A stretch of DNA of 64,000 nt from Acidihalobacter yilgarnensis (GCF_001753245.1 NZ_CP017415.1:558001-622000), one strand, 5' to 3'. Counted from the stretch's first letter, positions 39,043 through 48,360 are shown. Numbers and translations are program-made. The notes: generated from the letters alone by a model not told the origin.

Positions 39043-39551
39043 TCGGTTTCCGGCTCGCCGCGCCGGCGGCTGGTCCAGAAGCGCTCCAGCGGAAATTGCC
39101 CCACCTGTTTGACGGTGCGGGTGACGACGTAGGTGAAATAGCGCTCGACGCCCATGCCGTCTTCCAGCCAAGCGTCGATCATGCTCTGGTAGGCGGCGAT
39201 GTCGTCGGCCACGACTAGCAGCAAATAATCGAAGCCACCGGCGACCGCGTAGCAGGTCAGTACCTCCGGACGCTGCCCGACCGCGCCCTCGAAGCGCACG
39301 AAATCCTCCGCGCGGTGCCGGCTGAGCGTCACCTCGACCAGGAAGTGCGCCACGTCGAGCAGCTCGCTGATGGCCACCTCTGCGTGATAGCCGAGGATGA
39401 AGCCCTCGCGCTCGAGACGGCGCAAGCGCTCCCAGCAGGGGGTGGGCGAAAGGTGGATCGCTTCTGCGAGACGCAGCTTGGACATGCGCCCGTCGCGCTG
39501 CAGCGCGGACAGGATGGCCAGGTCGTAACGGTCCAGGCGCGCACGTCGCAT
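39039..39551 (-). CDS. doeX: Lrp/AsnC-type regulator of ectoine degradation (DoeX)
   Basis: 170 residues. An N-terminal winged HTH (D-R-Y-D-L-A-I-L-S-A-L-Q-R-D-G-R-M-S ... L-S-P-T-P-C-W-E-R-L-R-R-L) is followed by the RAM ligand-binding domain (about 70-150). It is the last gene of the minus-strand doeB-doeX unit, 50 bases after doeB, next to the divergent catabolic operon. DoeX/AsnC proteins in this position are known to control ectoine catabolism in response to pathway intermediates such as N-acetyl-diaminobutyrate. The name follows from the context. Confidence 0.87.
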   Translation of the reverse strand: MRRARLDRYDLAILSALQRDGRMSKLRLAEAIHLSPTPCWERLRRLEREGFILGYHAEVAISELLDVAHFLVEVTLSRHRAEDFVRFEGAVGQRPEVLTCYAVAGGFDYLLLVVADDIAAYQSMIDAWLEDGMGVERYFTYVVTRTVKQVGQFPLERFWTSRRRGEPETD

Positions 39552-39601
39552 CGTTCAACCCTGGGCCGGCCACGCGCCGGCGGTGGTTCTGCGTATGAAA
39601 C

Positions 39602-40606
39602 TCATGGTCTTCGCTTGTCGTCGTGGCCGATCACGGCCAGCGTGTCGCCGCGCGCCACGCCGCCGCGCGCCGCCCGGCACACGAGGATACCATCCCGCGG
39701 CGCGTGCAGCGGCAGCGGCGCCTGTAACGGGGTGTCGATGTCGTACAGCTGCGCGATGGTCTGCCCCGCTTCGACCGTATCGCAGACCTCGACGAGCGGT
39801 TCGAGGAGTCCGTCGCGCAGCGCCATCACGTAGCCGTCCTCTGGCACCTCCAGAAAGCGCGTCGGCGTTGGTGTCTGCGGGGCGTCGTCGATCATGCCGA
39901 GCGCGACGAGACAGCGCAGCAGGCCTTCGTGAGCCAGGGTCACGGTGGCGGGCGTGACACCACCGCCGCCGCCGAGTTCGGTCGACAGGAAGGGCAGGCC
40001 CATAGCCTCGGCCGCGCTGTCTAGCTCGCCAACGCTATCCAGCTCAGTCAGTACCTGGGTGAAGGGAGCGGCGAAGGCCTCGGCAAGCGCACGCGTCGCC
40101 GCCCGCTGGGTTGGATCCGAGAGGTGATGGATGACCGCGCTGGGGGCGAAGCGCAGGGTACTGCCCCCGGAGTGGATGTCGATCACCGCGTCGGCGAGCG
40201 GTAGCAGTTGCGAATGCATCCAGTGCGCGATGGCTGCAGTAGGGCCGCCGTCTGCATGGCCGGGGAAGCTGCGATTCATATTGGTGCCATCCAGCGGCGA
40301 CAGTCGCTTGCCCGCCTTGAGCGCGGGGTAGCACAGCGCCGGTAGGGCGAGAATACGCCCGCGCAGCGGTGCGTCGGCCAGACCCTGCAACAGACGCATG
40401 ATGCCGAGCGGGCCTTCGTATTCGTCGCCATGGCTCGCGCCGCTGAGCACCAGCGTCGGCCCCGGCGCGCCGACGCACGCGACGATCGGTGTGAGCAAGC
40501 GTCCCCAGGCGGAGGTGTCGGTAGACAAGGGTAGGTGCAGATTGCCGGCACGCAGGCCGGGAGCATCCAGGTCGATATCGCAATGTACGCGGCTGTTGCC
40601 GTTCAT
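39602..40606 (-). CDS. doeB: N-alpha-acetyl-L-2,4-diaminobutyrate deacetylase (DoeB/EutE)
   Basis: 334 residues from the ATG at 40604-40606, with GGGAG upstream; the frame open to 40684 lacks a site. It belongs to the succinylglutamate desuccinylase/aspartoacylase family of zinc hydrolases: G-A-S-H-G-D-E-Y-E-G-P (His and Glu ligands), N-M-N-R-S-F-P-G, and D-I-H-S-G-G-S (third ligand). It removes acetate from N-acetyl-diaminobutyrate made by ectoine ring opening. It is divergent from doeC and shares the intergenic control region. Confidence 0.92.
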   Translation of the reverse strand: MNGNSRVHCDIDLDAPGLRAGNLHLPLSTDTSAWGRLLTPIVACVGAPGPTLVLSGASHGDEYEGPLGIMRLLQGLADAPLRGRILALPALCYPALKAGKRLSPLDGTNMNRSFPGHADGGPTAAIAHWMHSQLLPLADAVIDIHSGGSTLRFAPSAVIHHLSDPTQRAATRALAEAFAAPFTQVLTELDSVGELDSAAEAMGLPFLSTELGGGGGVTPATVTLAHEGLLRCLVALGMIDDAPQTPTPTRFLEVPEDGYVMALRDGLLEPLVEVCDTVEAGQTIAQLYDIDTPLQAPLPLHAPRDGILVCRAARGGVARGDTLAVIGHDDKRRP

Positions 40607-40922
40607 GATTTTCTCCCGTGTGATGGCATCAAGAAACCGTGATGCTGCCGGCGAGTCAAGCGCCGTGCGTGTGGCGGGCTGCACGGTCGCGGGCGCGACA
40701 GACGGTAACCGCTGGCGCAGCGCCTTGTTTGTGCTGATTTTATGGTCTTACATGTCGGCGACCGGTCCAATTTGAAGCGGTACTACAGGGAGAACTCTCC
40801 GCCAGAGCGCGGGGCTAAAGACCACGGTGTTGCCTGGTCGCGGCCATACTGTATGGCAGGAGTGCCGGCATAGCGTCGGTATCGTTTCGTGCATTCGTAC
40901 ACCGTCATCCGGAGGGCGCCAT
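40607..40922. promoter_or_regulatory. Divergent control region of the ectoine cluster
   Basis: 316 bases between doeB and doeC that must hold both promoters. GCCATAC-T-GTATGGC at 40843-40857 is a perfect 7-bp palindrome around one central base, 66 bases before doeC, and is a candidate operator for the Lrp-type regulator DoeX. Binding is inferred, not shown. Confidence 0.55.
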
Positions 40923-42398
40923 ATGACCGCACAAGCCATCAGTCGCGACCTTGCCACAGGCCTTGCTGAACCCGATCTCTGGCGTGAACGGGATTGGGTC
41001 GCGGGAGAATGGATCGCCGAGGGCGGACGTATTCCGGTTAGCGACCCTGCCACCGGCGAAACCTTGGGTCATGTGCCTGCAGTCGGTCCGGCAGTGATGC
41101 GTCGCGCCATCGATGCCGCGTCCGAGGCGCTGCCGGCCTGGGCGGCGTTGACGCCGGACGCGCGGGCCGAGCGTCTGCTGGCCTGGTACGAGGGCATGCG
41201 CCGTCATCGCGAGGATCTTGCGCGCATCATGACGTTGGAGGAAGGCAAACCCCTGGCCGAGGCACGCGGCGAGATCGACTACGCCGCCAGCTTCGTGCGC
41301 TGGTTCGCCGAGGAGGGTCGGCGCGCCTACGGCGAAACCATTCCCAGCCACCTGCCGGGGAGCCACCTGAGCACGGTACGTCGGCCCATTGGCGTTACCG
41401 CCGCGATCACACCCTGGAATTTCCCTTCGGCGATGGTGACGCGCAAGGCTGCCGCCGCGCTTGCCGCCGGCTGCCCGATGATCGTGCGACCGGCGAGCGA
41501 GACCCCGTTTTCGGCCCTGGCGCTCGCGCGTCTCGCCGAGCTGGCTGGCATTCCCGGCGGGGTCTTCCAGGTCGTCACCGGCGACGGCCGCACGCTTGCG
41601 GCCGAGCTGATGCGCGACGTGCGCGTGCGGGGGCTGAGCTTCACGGGTTCCACCGAGGTCGGCAAGGCCCTGATTCGCCAGTCGGCGGACACGGTCAAGC
41701 GACTGACCCTGGAGCTTGGGGGCAATGCGCCGTTTATCGTATTCGACGATGTCGATCTTGATGCCGCGGTCGCGGGCGCGATGGCGGCCAAGTTCCAGAC
41801 CTCCGGCGAAGACTGCCTAGCCGCCAATCGCATTCTCGTGCAGCGGCCACTCTACGCGCGCTTTCTCGAACGCTTCGCCGCGGCCGCATCGCGCCTGCGT
41901 GTCGGCCACGGCCTGGATCGCGATACCGAGATCGGCCCGCTGATCGACGAACGCGCGGTGGCCAAGGCGGCGGCGCACGTCGCCGATGCGCGCCGCCTCG
42001 GCGCCCGCATACTTGCTGGCGGCGAGGCGCTCGGCGGCAATTTCTACGCGCCGACCGTGGTCGCCGATGTTACGCCAGAAATGGCCTTGTTCCGCGAAGA
42101 GACCTTCTCGCCAGTCGCCGCCGTGATGCCCTTCGACGATGAGGCCGAGGCGATCCGCCTGGCCAACGACACCGAGTACGGCTTGGTCGCGTACTGCTAT
42201 ACGGATGGTCTTGCCCGCGCCGCACGCGTCGGCGAAGCGCTTGATTACGGCATGGTGGCAATCAATTGCGCCAAATTGACCGGCCCGCCGATCCCCTTCG
42301 GTGGCGTCAAACAGTCCGGTCAGGGACGTGAAGGCTCGCGCCATGGCCTCGACGAATACAGCGAAATTAAATACACCTGTCTCGCCCTGCCGGCGTGA
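40923..42398 (+). CDS. doeC: Aldehyde dehydrogenase of ectoine degradation (DoeC)
   Basis: 491 residues from ATG 40923, with GGAGGG upstream. It is an NAD(P)-dependent aldehyde dehydrogenase of the succinate-semialdehyde type: I-T-P-W-N-F-P-S near the cofactor site, F-T-G-S-T-E-V-G-K, catalytic E264 (L-E-L-G-G-N-A-P-F) and C298 (S-G-E-D-C). In this pathway it oxidises aspartate semialdehyde, formed by DoeD, to aspartate. It is the first gene of the five-gene plus-strand operon; 22 bases separate it from doeD. Confidence 0.92.
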   Translation: MTAQAISRDLATGLAEPDLWRERDWVAGEWIAEGGRIPVSDPATGETLGHVPAVGPAVMRRAIDAASEALPAWAALTPDARAERLLAWYEGMRRHREDLARIMTLEEGKPLAEARGEIDYAASFVRWFAEEGRRAYGETIPSHLPGSHLSTVRRPIGVTAAITPWNFPSAMVTRKAAAALAAGCPMIVRPASETPFSALALARLAELAGIPGGVFQVVTGDGRTLAAELMRDVRVRGLSFTGSTEVGKALIRQSADTVKRLTLELGGNAPFIVFDDVDLDAAVAGAMAAKFQTSGEDCLAANRILVQRPLYARFLERFAAAASRLRVGHGLDRDTEIGPLIDERAVAKAAAHVADARRLGARILAGGEALGGNFYAPTVVADVTPEMALFREETFSPVAAVMPFDDEAEAIRLANDTEYGLVAYCYTDGLARAARVGEALDYGMVAINCAKLTGPPIPFGGVKQSGQGREGSRHGLDEYSEIKYTCLALPA

Positions 42399-42420
42399 GA
42401 CGTACCCACTGGAGGACATC

Positions 42421-43857
42421 ATGACCCTGGAAGCCACTACTCCCCGTGACAGCGCCGCTCTGGCCGAGCTAGAAGCTGCCGACCGCGCCTACGTGTTGCA
42501 TCCGTCCACTCAGCTCAAGGCTCACGCCCACGGCTTGTCGGGCGGCCCGCAGATCATCACCGGCGGCCAGGGCGCGACCATCCGCGACGCCCACGGCAAT
42601 GAATTTCTCGACGGCTTCGCCGGTCTGTACTGCGTCAACATCGGTTACGGCCGCACCGAGGTGGCCGATGCCATTTCGCGACAGGCGCATGCACTGGCCT
42701 ATTATCACAGCTACGCCGGCTACTCGAACGAGCCGCTGATCGAGTTGTCCGAGCGCTTGATCCGCATGGCGCCTGCGGGTATGAGCCGGGTGTATTACGG
42801 CCTGTCCGGTTCGGATGCCAATGAGACCCAGATCAAGCTGGTCTGGTACTACAACAACATCCTTGGCCGCACCACCAAGAAGAAGATCATCTCGCGCCAC
42901 CGCGCCTACCACGGTTCCGGTGTGATGACCGGTAGCCTGACCGGCCTGCCGGTGTTCCATCAGGCTTTTGATCTGCCGATGCCGCAGATTCGGCATACGC
43001 TCACGCCGCACTACTACCGGCGCGAGGACGCCGGCATGAGCGAGCTGGAGTTCTCGCAGTACTGCGCTGACGAGTTGGAGCGCATGATTCTCGAGGAGGG
43101 CCCGGACACGGTCGCGGCCTTTATCGGCGAGCCGGTGCTCGGCACCGGCGGCATCATTCCGCCGCCCGAGGGTTACTGGGAAGCGATCCAGGCGGTGTTG
43201 CACCGCTACGACATCCTGCTCATCGCCGACGAAGTGATCACCGGTTTCGGTCGCCTGGGCACCCCCTTCGGTTGCGATCGTTACGGCATCGAACCCGACC
43301 TGATGACCCTGGCGAAGGGACTGACCAGTGCCTACGCGCCGTTGTCTGCGGTGATGGTCGGCGACCGCGTGTGGCGGGTACTTGAGGAAGGCGCCGACCG
43401 TCTCGGCGCGCTGGGCCATGGCTGGACCTATTCCGGCCACCCGCTGGGCACGGCGGCTGCGCTGGCCAATCTCGACATCATCGAGCGTGAAGGCTTGATC
43501 GAAAAGGCGCGCACCACCGGCGACTACCTGCTTTCCAGTTTGCGCGAGGCACTCAAGGATTCGCCCATCGTTGGCGAGGTCCGTGGCGCCGGCATGCTGG
43601 CCGCGGTCGAATTCGCACGCGACCCAGCGGCGCGTCTGCCGTTCGCGCCCAAGTATAAGGTCGGTGTGCACGTGTACGAGGCTTGCCGTGCGCGCGGCGT
43701 GCTCGCTCGCGCCATGCCGCATGGCGACATCCTCGGTTTCGCGCCGCCACTGGTGCTGACCCATGCCGAGGCCGATCGCATCATCGAGACCACACGCGAG
43801 GCCGTGGCCGCCGTGACCGACGACCTGAGCAATCAGGGCGCGCTGAGTGGCGGCTGA
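42421..43857 (+). CDS. doeD: Diaminobutyrate transaminase (DoeD)
   Basis: 478 residues from ATG 42421, with GGAGG upstream. Class III PLP aminotransferase: G-L-S-G-S-D-A-N-E-T phosphate loop, L-I-A-D-E-V-I-T-G-F-G-R, and the Schiff-base K299 in T-L-A-K-G-L-T-S-A-Y. It converts L-2,4-diaminobutyrate into aspartate semialdehyde for DoeC. The eutB start lies 11 bases inside its 3' end, so translation is coupled. Confidence 0.93.
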   Translation: MTLEATTPRDSAALAELEAADRAYVLHPSTQLKAHAHGLSGGPQIITGGQGATIRDAHGNEFLDGFAGLYCVNIGYGRTEVADAISRQAHALAYYHSYAGYSNEPLIELSERLIRMAPAGMSRVYYGLSGSDANETQIKLVWYYNNILGRTTKKKIISRHRAYHGSGVMTGSLTGLPVFHQAFDLPMPQIRHTLTPHYYRREDAGMSELEFSQYCADELERMILEEGPDTVAAFIGEPVLGTGGIIPPPEGYWEAIQAVLHRYDILLIADEVITGFGRLGTPFGCDRYGIEPDLMTLAKGLTSAYAPLSAVMVGDRVWRVLEEGADRLGALGHGWTYSGHPLGTAAALANLDIIEREGLIEKARTTGDYLLSSLREALKDSPIVGEVRGAGMLAAVEFARDPAARLPFAPKYKVGVHVYEACRARGVLARAMPHGDILGFAPPLVLTHAEADRIIETTREAVAAVTDDLSNQGALSGG

Positions 43858-44833
43858 GGCAGGCACGCCGACTCCGGCCGACGTCTACCGCGCCCGCGCC
43901 CGCATCGCCGGGCGTGTGGCGCGCACGCCGCTGCTGTCCTCGCCGCGTCTGGCGCGCGCGTGCGGTGCTGACACGGTGTCGCTCAAGCTGGAGATGCTGC
44001 AGCTCAGCGGGGCCTTCAAGTTGCGCGGGGCAACCAATGCCTTGCTGGCGTTGGCGCCCGAGGTTTGCGCGCGCGGTGTGGTCACCGCTTCCACCGGCAA
44101 CCACGGTCGCGCGTTGGCCTACGCGGCGCGCGCCGAGGGCGTCGCCTGCACCGTCTGCCTGTCCGGGCTTGTGCCCGAAAACAAAGCGGCGGCCGTGCGG
44201 GAGCTGGGTGCTGAGGTCGTGCGTACCGGCGATGACCAGGACGCCGCCGTGGCCGAGGCGCTGCGCCTCGCGGCCGAGCACGGTTTCAGCTATATCCCGC
44301 CCTTCGACCACGCCGAGGTGATCGCCGGGCAGGGGACCATCGGCCTGGAGCTGCTGGAGGACGCACCGGATCTCGACACCGTGATCGTGCCGCTGTCCGG
44401 CGGAGGACTGCTCGCCGGTGTCGCCTTGATCGTCAAGGCGATCAATCCCGCTGTGCATATCGTCGGTGTCAGTCCGGAACGCGGCGCGGCGATGATCGAG
44501 AGCCTGCGTGCCGGGTATCCGGTCGAGGTCGCCGAGGAGGGCACCCTGGCCGATAGCCTCGGCGGCGGCATTGGCCTGGACAATCGCCATACCTTCGCTC
44601 TCGTGCGTGGGCTGGTGGACGAGGTCGTGCAAGTGTCGGAAGGGGAAATTGCCGCCGCCATGCGGGGGCTCTACCGCCACGAGCGCCTTGTCACCGAGGG
44701 CGCGGCGGCAGTCGGCGCGGCACTGCTCGCGCGCGGCGGAGTACCCGGTGGCGGTGGCCGCGTGGCGGCTCTGATCACCGGCAACAACGTCGATATGGAC
44801 GCATTCACCCGCCTCGTGCGCGAGAACGACTGA
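43847..44833 (+). CDS. eutB: Threonine-dehydratase-like EutB
   Basis: 328 residues from GTG 43847. A fold-type II PLP enzyme of the serine/threonine dehydratase group: K58 in L-S-G-A-F-K-L-R-G-A is the PLP lysine, S-T-G-N-H-G-R-A-L-A-Y-A-A is the substrate loop and S-G-G-G-L-L-A-G the phosphate cradle. EutB belongs to hydroxyectoine utilisation clusters, where it is proposed to dehydrate hydroxylated diaminobutyrate derivatives. It overlaps doeD and ends one base before eutC. Confidence 0.9.
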   Translation: MAAEAGTPTPADVYRARARIAGRVARTPLLSSPRLARACGADTVSLKLEMLQLSGAFKLRGATNALLALAPEVCARGVVTASTGNHGRALAYAARAEGVACTVCLSGLVPENKAAAVRELGAEVVRTGDDQDAAVAEALRLAAEHGFSYIPPFDHAEVIAGQGTIGLELLEDAPDLDTVIVPLSGGGLLAGVALIVKAINPAVHIVGVSPERGAAMIESLRAGYPVEVAEEGTLADSLGGGIGLDNRHTFALVRGLVDEVVQVSEGEIAAAMRGLYRHERLVTEGAAAVGAALLARGGVPGGGGRVAALITGNNVDMDAFTRLVREND

Positions 44834-44834
44834 C

Positions 44835-45824
44835 ATGAGTGTACTGATCCTGACCGAGCGCGAGTTGCGCCGACTCGTACCCCTGAATCTGGCCGCGATC
44901 GGCGCCGCCGAGCAGGCGTTTCGCGCCCTTGGCGAGGGTCGAGCCATCCAGCCGCCGGTGCTGGCGCTGGAGATCGCGCCGCGCAATGCTGAAGTCGATA
45001 TCAAGACCGCCTACATCGACGGCCTGCCGCAGCTTGCGATCAAGGCTTCCTCAGGCTTTTTCGATAACCCGGCACGCGGCCTGCCCAGCCTGTCCGGCTT
45101 CATGGCGGTGCTCGACGCCGAGACCGGGCGCATGGCCGCGATCTTGCTGGACAACGGCTATCTCACGGATCTGCGTACCGCCGCCGCCGGCGCACTGGCG
45201 GCGCGTACCTTGGCGCGTCCCGACGCCCGCATTGCCGGCGTGCTTGGCTGTGGCCTGCAGGCGCGGCTACAGATCGAGGCGCTTGCCCTGGTGCGCCCGC
45301 TCGAACGCGTGCTGGTGTGGGCGCGCGATGGTGTGGCCGCGCGAGCTTATGCGGCCGAGATGAGCGGCCGTCTTGGCATCTTGGTCGAGTCCCGCGATAC
45401 GGCCGAGGCCGTGGTGCGCGAGGCGGAGATCGTCGTCACCACCACGCCCGCGCGCGCGCCGATCGTGCAGGTCGAATGGCTACATCCGGGCTTGCACCTG
45501 ACCGCGATGGGATCGGATGCGTACTACAAGAACGAAATCGCCCCCGCTGCCGTCGCGCGGGCTGATTGCTTCGTCTGCGACGTGGCTGTCCAGAGCCTCG
45601 CCCTCGGCGAGCTGGGGCCGGCGGTGGCGGCTGGTGCCATGCCCGCTGACACCGCGCCTGCCGAGCTGGGCGTGGTGCTTTGCGGGCAGGTGCCGGGCCG
45701 CGGCGGTGACGAAGCGATCACGCTCTGCGATCTGACCGGCACTGGTGCTCAGGATACCGCGATCGCTGCATATGCACTGGCGCGTGCGCGCGAAGCGGGG
45801 TACGGTCTGAGCATTGGGGACTGA
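44835..45824 (+). CDS. eutC: Ornithine-cyclodeaminase-like EutC
   Basis: 329 residues of the ornithine cyclodeaminase/mu-crystallin family: K-x-x-x-G-F-F-D-N-P, L-L-D-N-G-Y-L-T-D-L-R-T-A-A-A-G-A-L-A, and the Rossmann loop G-V-L-G-C-G-L-Q-A-R. In the hydroxyectoine pathway EutC is thought to process the product of EutB with NAD(H). It follows eutB after one base and is part of the same operon. Confidence 0.9.
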   Translation: MSVLILTERELRRLVPLNLAAIGAAEQAFRALGEGRAIQPPVLALEIAPRNAEVDIKTAYIDGLPQLAIKASSGFFDNPARGLPSLSGFMAVLDAETGRMAAILLDNGYLTDLRTAAAGALAARTLARPDARIAGVLGCGLQARLQIEALALVRPLERVLVWARDGVAARAYAAEMSGRLGILVESRDTAEAVVREAEIVVTTTPARAPIVQVEWLHPGLHLTAMGSDAYYKNEIAPAAVARADCFVCDVAVQSLALGELGPAVAAGAMPADTAPAELGVVLCGQVPGRGGDEAITLCDLTGTGAQDTAIAAYALARAREAGYGLSIGD

Positions 45825-45899
45825 AGCGCTGAAGCGAGGCCCGACGCGGAGAGGGGGCCGGCACCGAGGCCGGTGGAAGATAGATCGAGAGGCTAATGC

Positions 45900-47150
45900 A
45901 TGACGAGTGAAACCCCCTACCAGCATGCCAGTGCAGTGTCACCGGTCGGCTGTCCCGCGCGCCACAACGGTACCTGGCCGCTGACCTTCAGCCCGCTGGA
46001 ATACGCCGATCGTCTGCTGCGCACCAAGACGCTGATGAAGGCGCAGGGCATCGAGGTGCTGCTGGTCTTCGACCCGGCCAACATGAATTACCTGACCGGT
46101 TACGATGGCTGGTCCTTTTATGTGCCGCAGCTCATTGTGGTGGCTCTGGCGGAGCCGGAGCCGCTGTGGATCGGGCGCGGCATCGACCTCAACGGTGCGC
46201 GCGAGACGACCTACGTCGACGATGGCAACATTTATGCCTACTCGGATCGCTACGTGCATCACGACCATCGCCATCCGATGGATTTCGTGGCGCACATCCT
46301 GCGCGAGCGCGAGCTGGATAATGCCCGCATCGGCCTGGATATGGACAGCTACTACTTCTCCGCACGCGGCTTTGAAGTGCTGCGTCGCCAGCTGCCACAC
46401 GCAAACTTCACCGACGTCACCCGGCTGATCTCCGGCCTGCGCTCGATCAAATCGCCGCAAGAACTCGAATACATGCGCCAGGCCGGGCAGATTATGCAGC
46501 GCGTGATGAAGGTCGCGCTCGGGCACATCGAGCCCGGCATTCGCCAGTGTGACGCCGTGGGTGAAATCTATCGCGCACAGATGCGCGGGACCCAGGCCTA
46601 CGGCGGCGACTATCCGGCCATCGCGCCTATGCTACCTACCGGGCGCGGCACCTCCAGTCCCCACCTGACCTGGACCGACAAGCCTTTCGTACGCGACGAG
46701 GCGTGCATCCTGGAGCTGGCCGCCGCGCGTTACCATTACCATTGCCCGATGGCGCGCACCGTGTACATGGGCTCGCCGCCCAAGCGCCTGGTGGACGCGG
46801 CGATGATCGTCGCCGACGGCGTGCAGGCCGCGCTGGAGGCGGTCAAGCCGGGCGCCACCTGCGAGGCCATCGAGGCGGCTTGGCGCTCGGTGACCGCGCC
46901 GCGCGGCATCGTCAAGGAATCGCGCATTGGCTATTCCATGGGCTTGAACTACCCGCCCGACTGGGGCGAGCACACCATGAGCCTGCGTCCTGGCGACCGT
47001 TCCGTGCTCGAACCGGGCATGACCTTCCATCTCATCCCTGGCATCTGGATGGACGACTGGGGCGTGGAGATTTCCGAGAGCTTCGTGGTCACCGCCGACG
47101 GCCACGAGCTGCTCGCGCCGTTCCCGCGCAAGCTGTTCATCAAGCCCTGA
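45900..47150 (+). CDS. doeA: Ectoine hydrolase DoeA (EutD)
   Basis: 416 residues of the M24 / creatinase-prolidase pita-bread family, with GAGAGG seven bases before the ATG. N-terminal segment F-D-P-A-N-M-N-Y-L-T-G-Y-D-G-W-S-F-Y and the catalytic half with H-x-x-L (S-S-P-H-L-T-W) and E-P-G-M-T-F-H-L-I-P-G-I-W are family landmarks. The usual metal-ligand set of aminopeptidases is largely replaced, as is known for DoeA. It opens the ectoine ring to N-acetyl-diaminobutyrate and is the last gene of the operon. Confidence 0.93.
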   Translation: MTSETPYQHASAVSPVGCPARHNGTWPLTFSPLEYADRLLRTKTLMKAQGIEVLLVFDPANMNYLTGYDGWSFYVPQLIVVALAEPEPLWIGRGIDLNGARETTYVDDGNIYAYSDRYVHHDHRHPMDFVAHILRERELDNARIGLDMDSYYFSARGFEVLRRQLPHANFTDVTRLISGLRSIKSPQELEYMRQAGQIMQRVMKVALGHIEPGIRQCDAVGEIYRAQMRGTQAYGGDYPAIAPMLPTGRGTSSPHLTWTDKPFVRDEACILELAAARYHYHCPMARTVYMGSPPKRLVDAAMIVADGVQAALEAVKPGATCEAIEAAWRSVTAPRGIVKESRIGYSMGLNYPPDWGEHTMSLRPGDRSVLEPGMTFHLIPGIWMDDWGVEISESFVVTADGHELLAPFPRKLFIKP

Positions 47151-47169
47151 GGGCGCAGGTGAGCAAACC

Positions 47170-48141
47170 CTAGAAATAGCCTTCCTGCTCGGCGACGGCG
47201 TTGACCAGCGCGCGGCCGCCGTCGAGGCTGTTACTGATGCCGTGGCGGTGGTCGATCCACCAGCGCGCCTCGGTCTGCGCCTCCAGGTAGGCCGTCGCCC
47301 GCGCGATACCCTGTTTGATTGTGCGCCAGTGGTCTGGGTCTTCGCGCTCGGCCTCGGCATCGACGCGCGCGACCCAGACGGTGAGCTTGTCGATACCGCC
47401 GAAGGCGGATAGGCGCACGCCCTCGGCCCAGGCGACCTGTTTTTCGGAGCCCTCCAGCGGCGGTAGCCCGCGTGCCTGCGCGGCGAGGCGCGCGGTGGCG
47501 GCCTGTCGCGCGCGTTCGGCTTCGGCTTCCTCCGCCTGGCAGAGCAGGCAGGCACCGGCGGTGAGCTGCTGAATGCGGTCGGCCCAGGTGTAATCGTCGT
47601 CGCCGTAGAAGGGGTAGAGCGTCACGTGCTCGCAGGCGTGACGGACGGTCTTGAGCTCGAACTGCTCGCGGGTGGCGCCATTGCCTTGGTTTGGCCCGAA
47701 GAGCGTGCAAGGGATGCCGCGCGCGGTGTAGTCGCGCGCAACATCCAAGTGTTGCGCCGACTCGTAGACGCGGCGGATGCGCCGCCCGGCGTAGTGCCGC
47801 TCGATCACTTCGGTCTTGAAGGCCAGTGCCGGGCGGCGATCGTGCTCGGGGCGCAGCCACAGGGCGTCGTGTGTGATCTGCCAGTCGTGCAGCCATTGCT
47901 TCGTCTGCACGCGTACGGCGGCGCTACGTCCGCTCAGCAGGACTACCGGCGTGCCTGCCTCGCGGGCCTGGTTGAGGCGGTGAATCAGTGGCAAATTGGG
48001 CATGTCGTCGATACAGGCCGCGTGGAAAGCCGCCCAGTCACGCTCGCCGGACTCATTGTGCAGGTGATGCAAACGATGTTCGACCAAGGCAAGCACGCCG
48101 TCGAGGCCGCAAATCGCGATTTCTTCGGCATCCTCGTTCAT
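47170..48141 (-). CDS. HAD-like phosphatase-fold protein lacking the nucleophile
   Basis: 323 residues from ATG 48139-48141, with AAGGGGG upstream. Residues 1-170 match the polynucleotide-kinase phosphatase-like HAD group (C-G-L-D-G-V-L-A, D-W-A-A-F-H-A-A-C, V-V-L-L-S-G-R-S-A, L-W-L-R-P-E-H-D-R-R-P). The normal D-x-D-G motif reads G-x-D-G, so the nucleophilic Asp is missing. The C-terminal part (about 215-323) has L-P-P-L-E-G-S-E-K-Q-V-A-W-A-E-G and A-R-W-W-I-D-H-R, which recalls a small domain of phage-like hypothetical proteins. It may be a binding or regulatory protein. It is convergent with doeA. Confidence 0.7.
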   Translation of the reverse strand: MNEDAEEIAICGLDGVLALVEHRLHHLHNESGERDWAAFHAACIDDMPNLPLIHRLNQAREAGTPVVLLSGRSAAVRVQTKQWLHDWQITHDALWLRPEHDRRPALAFKTEVIERHYAGRRIRRVYESAQHLDVARDYTARGIPCTLFGPNQGNGATREQFELKTVRHACEHVTLYPFYGDDDYTWADRIQQLTAGACLLCQAEEAEAERARQAATARLAAQARGLPPLEGSEKQVAWAEGVRLSAFGGIDKLTVWVARVDAEAEREDPDHWRTIKQGIARATAYLEAQTEARWWIDHRHGISNSLDGGRALVNAVAEQEGYF

Positions 48142-48360
48142 CGTGATATCCCCCTTGCGGATACCGCCGTGCGCGGCAGATGCGTAAAAACGGGTAAAGC
48201 TTTGCGGTGTCGGCACAGACTGAAATCGCCGGCAGACCGCGCGGTATCTGACTTTTCCGCATTTACAGACAAATCAGCGAGGGATGATGCTCTGGAACCC
48301 CTGCAGCGGATTTCTGTCCATCGGCCAGACATGCGTTTGCCAGACAGGGAGAAAAACATC

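Noticed and set aside
42469-43866. 465-codon open frame opposite doeD
   Set aside because: Antisense shadow of a clear PLP aminotransferase; no ribosome site or recognisable domain.
43781-45004. 407-codon open frame opposite eutB
   Set aside because: Shadow frame spanning the junction of three well-supported plus-strand genes.
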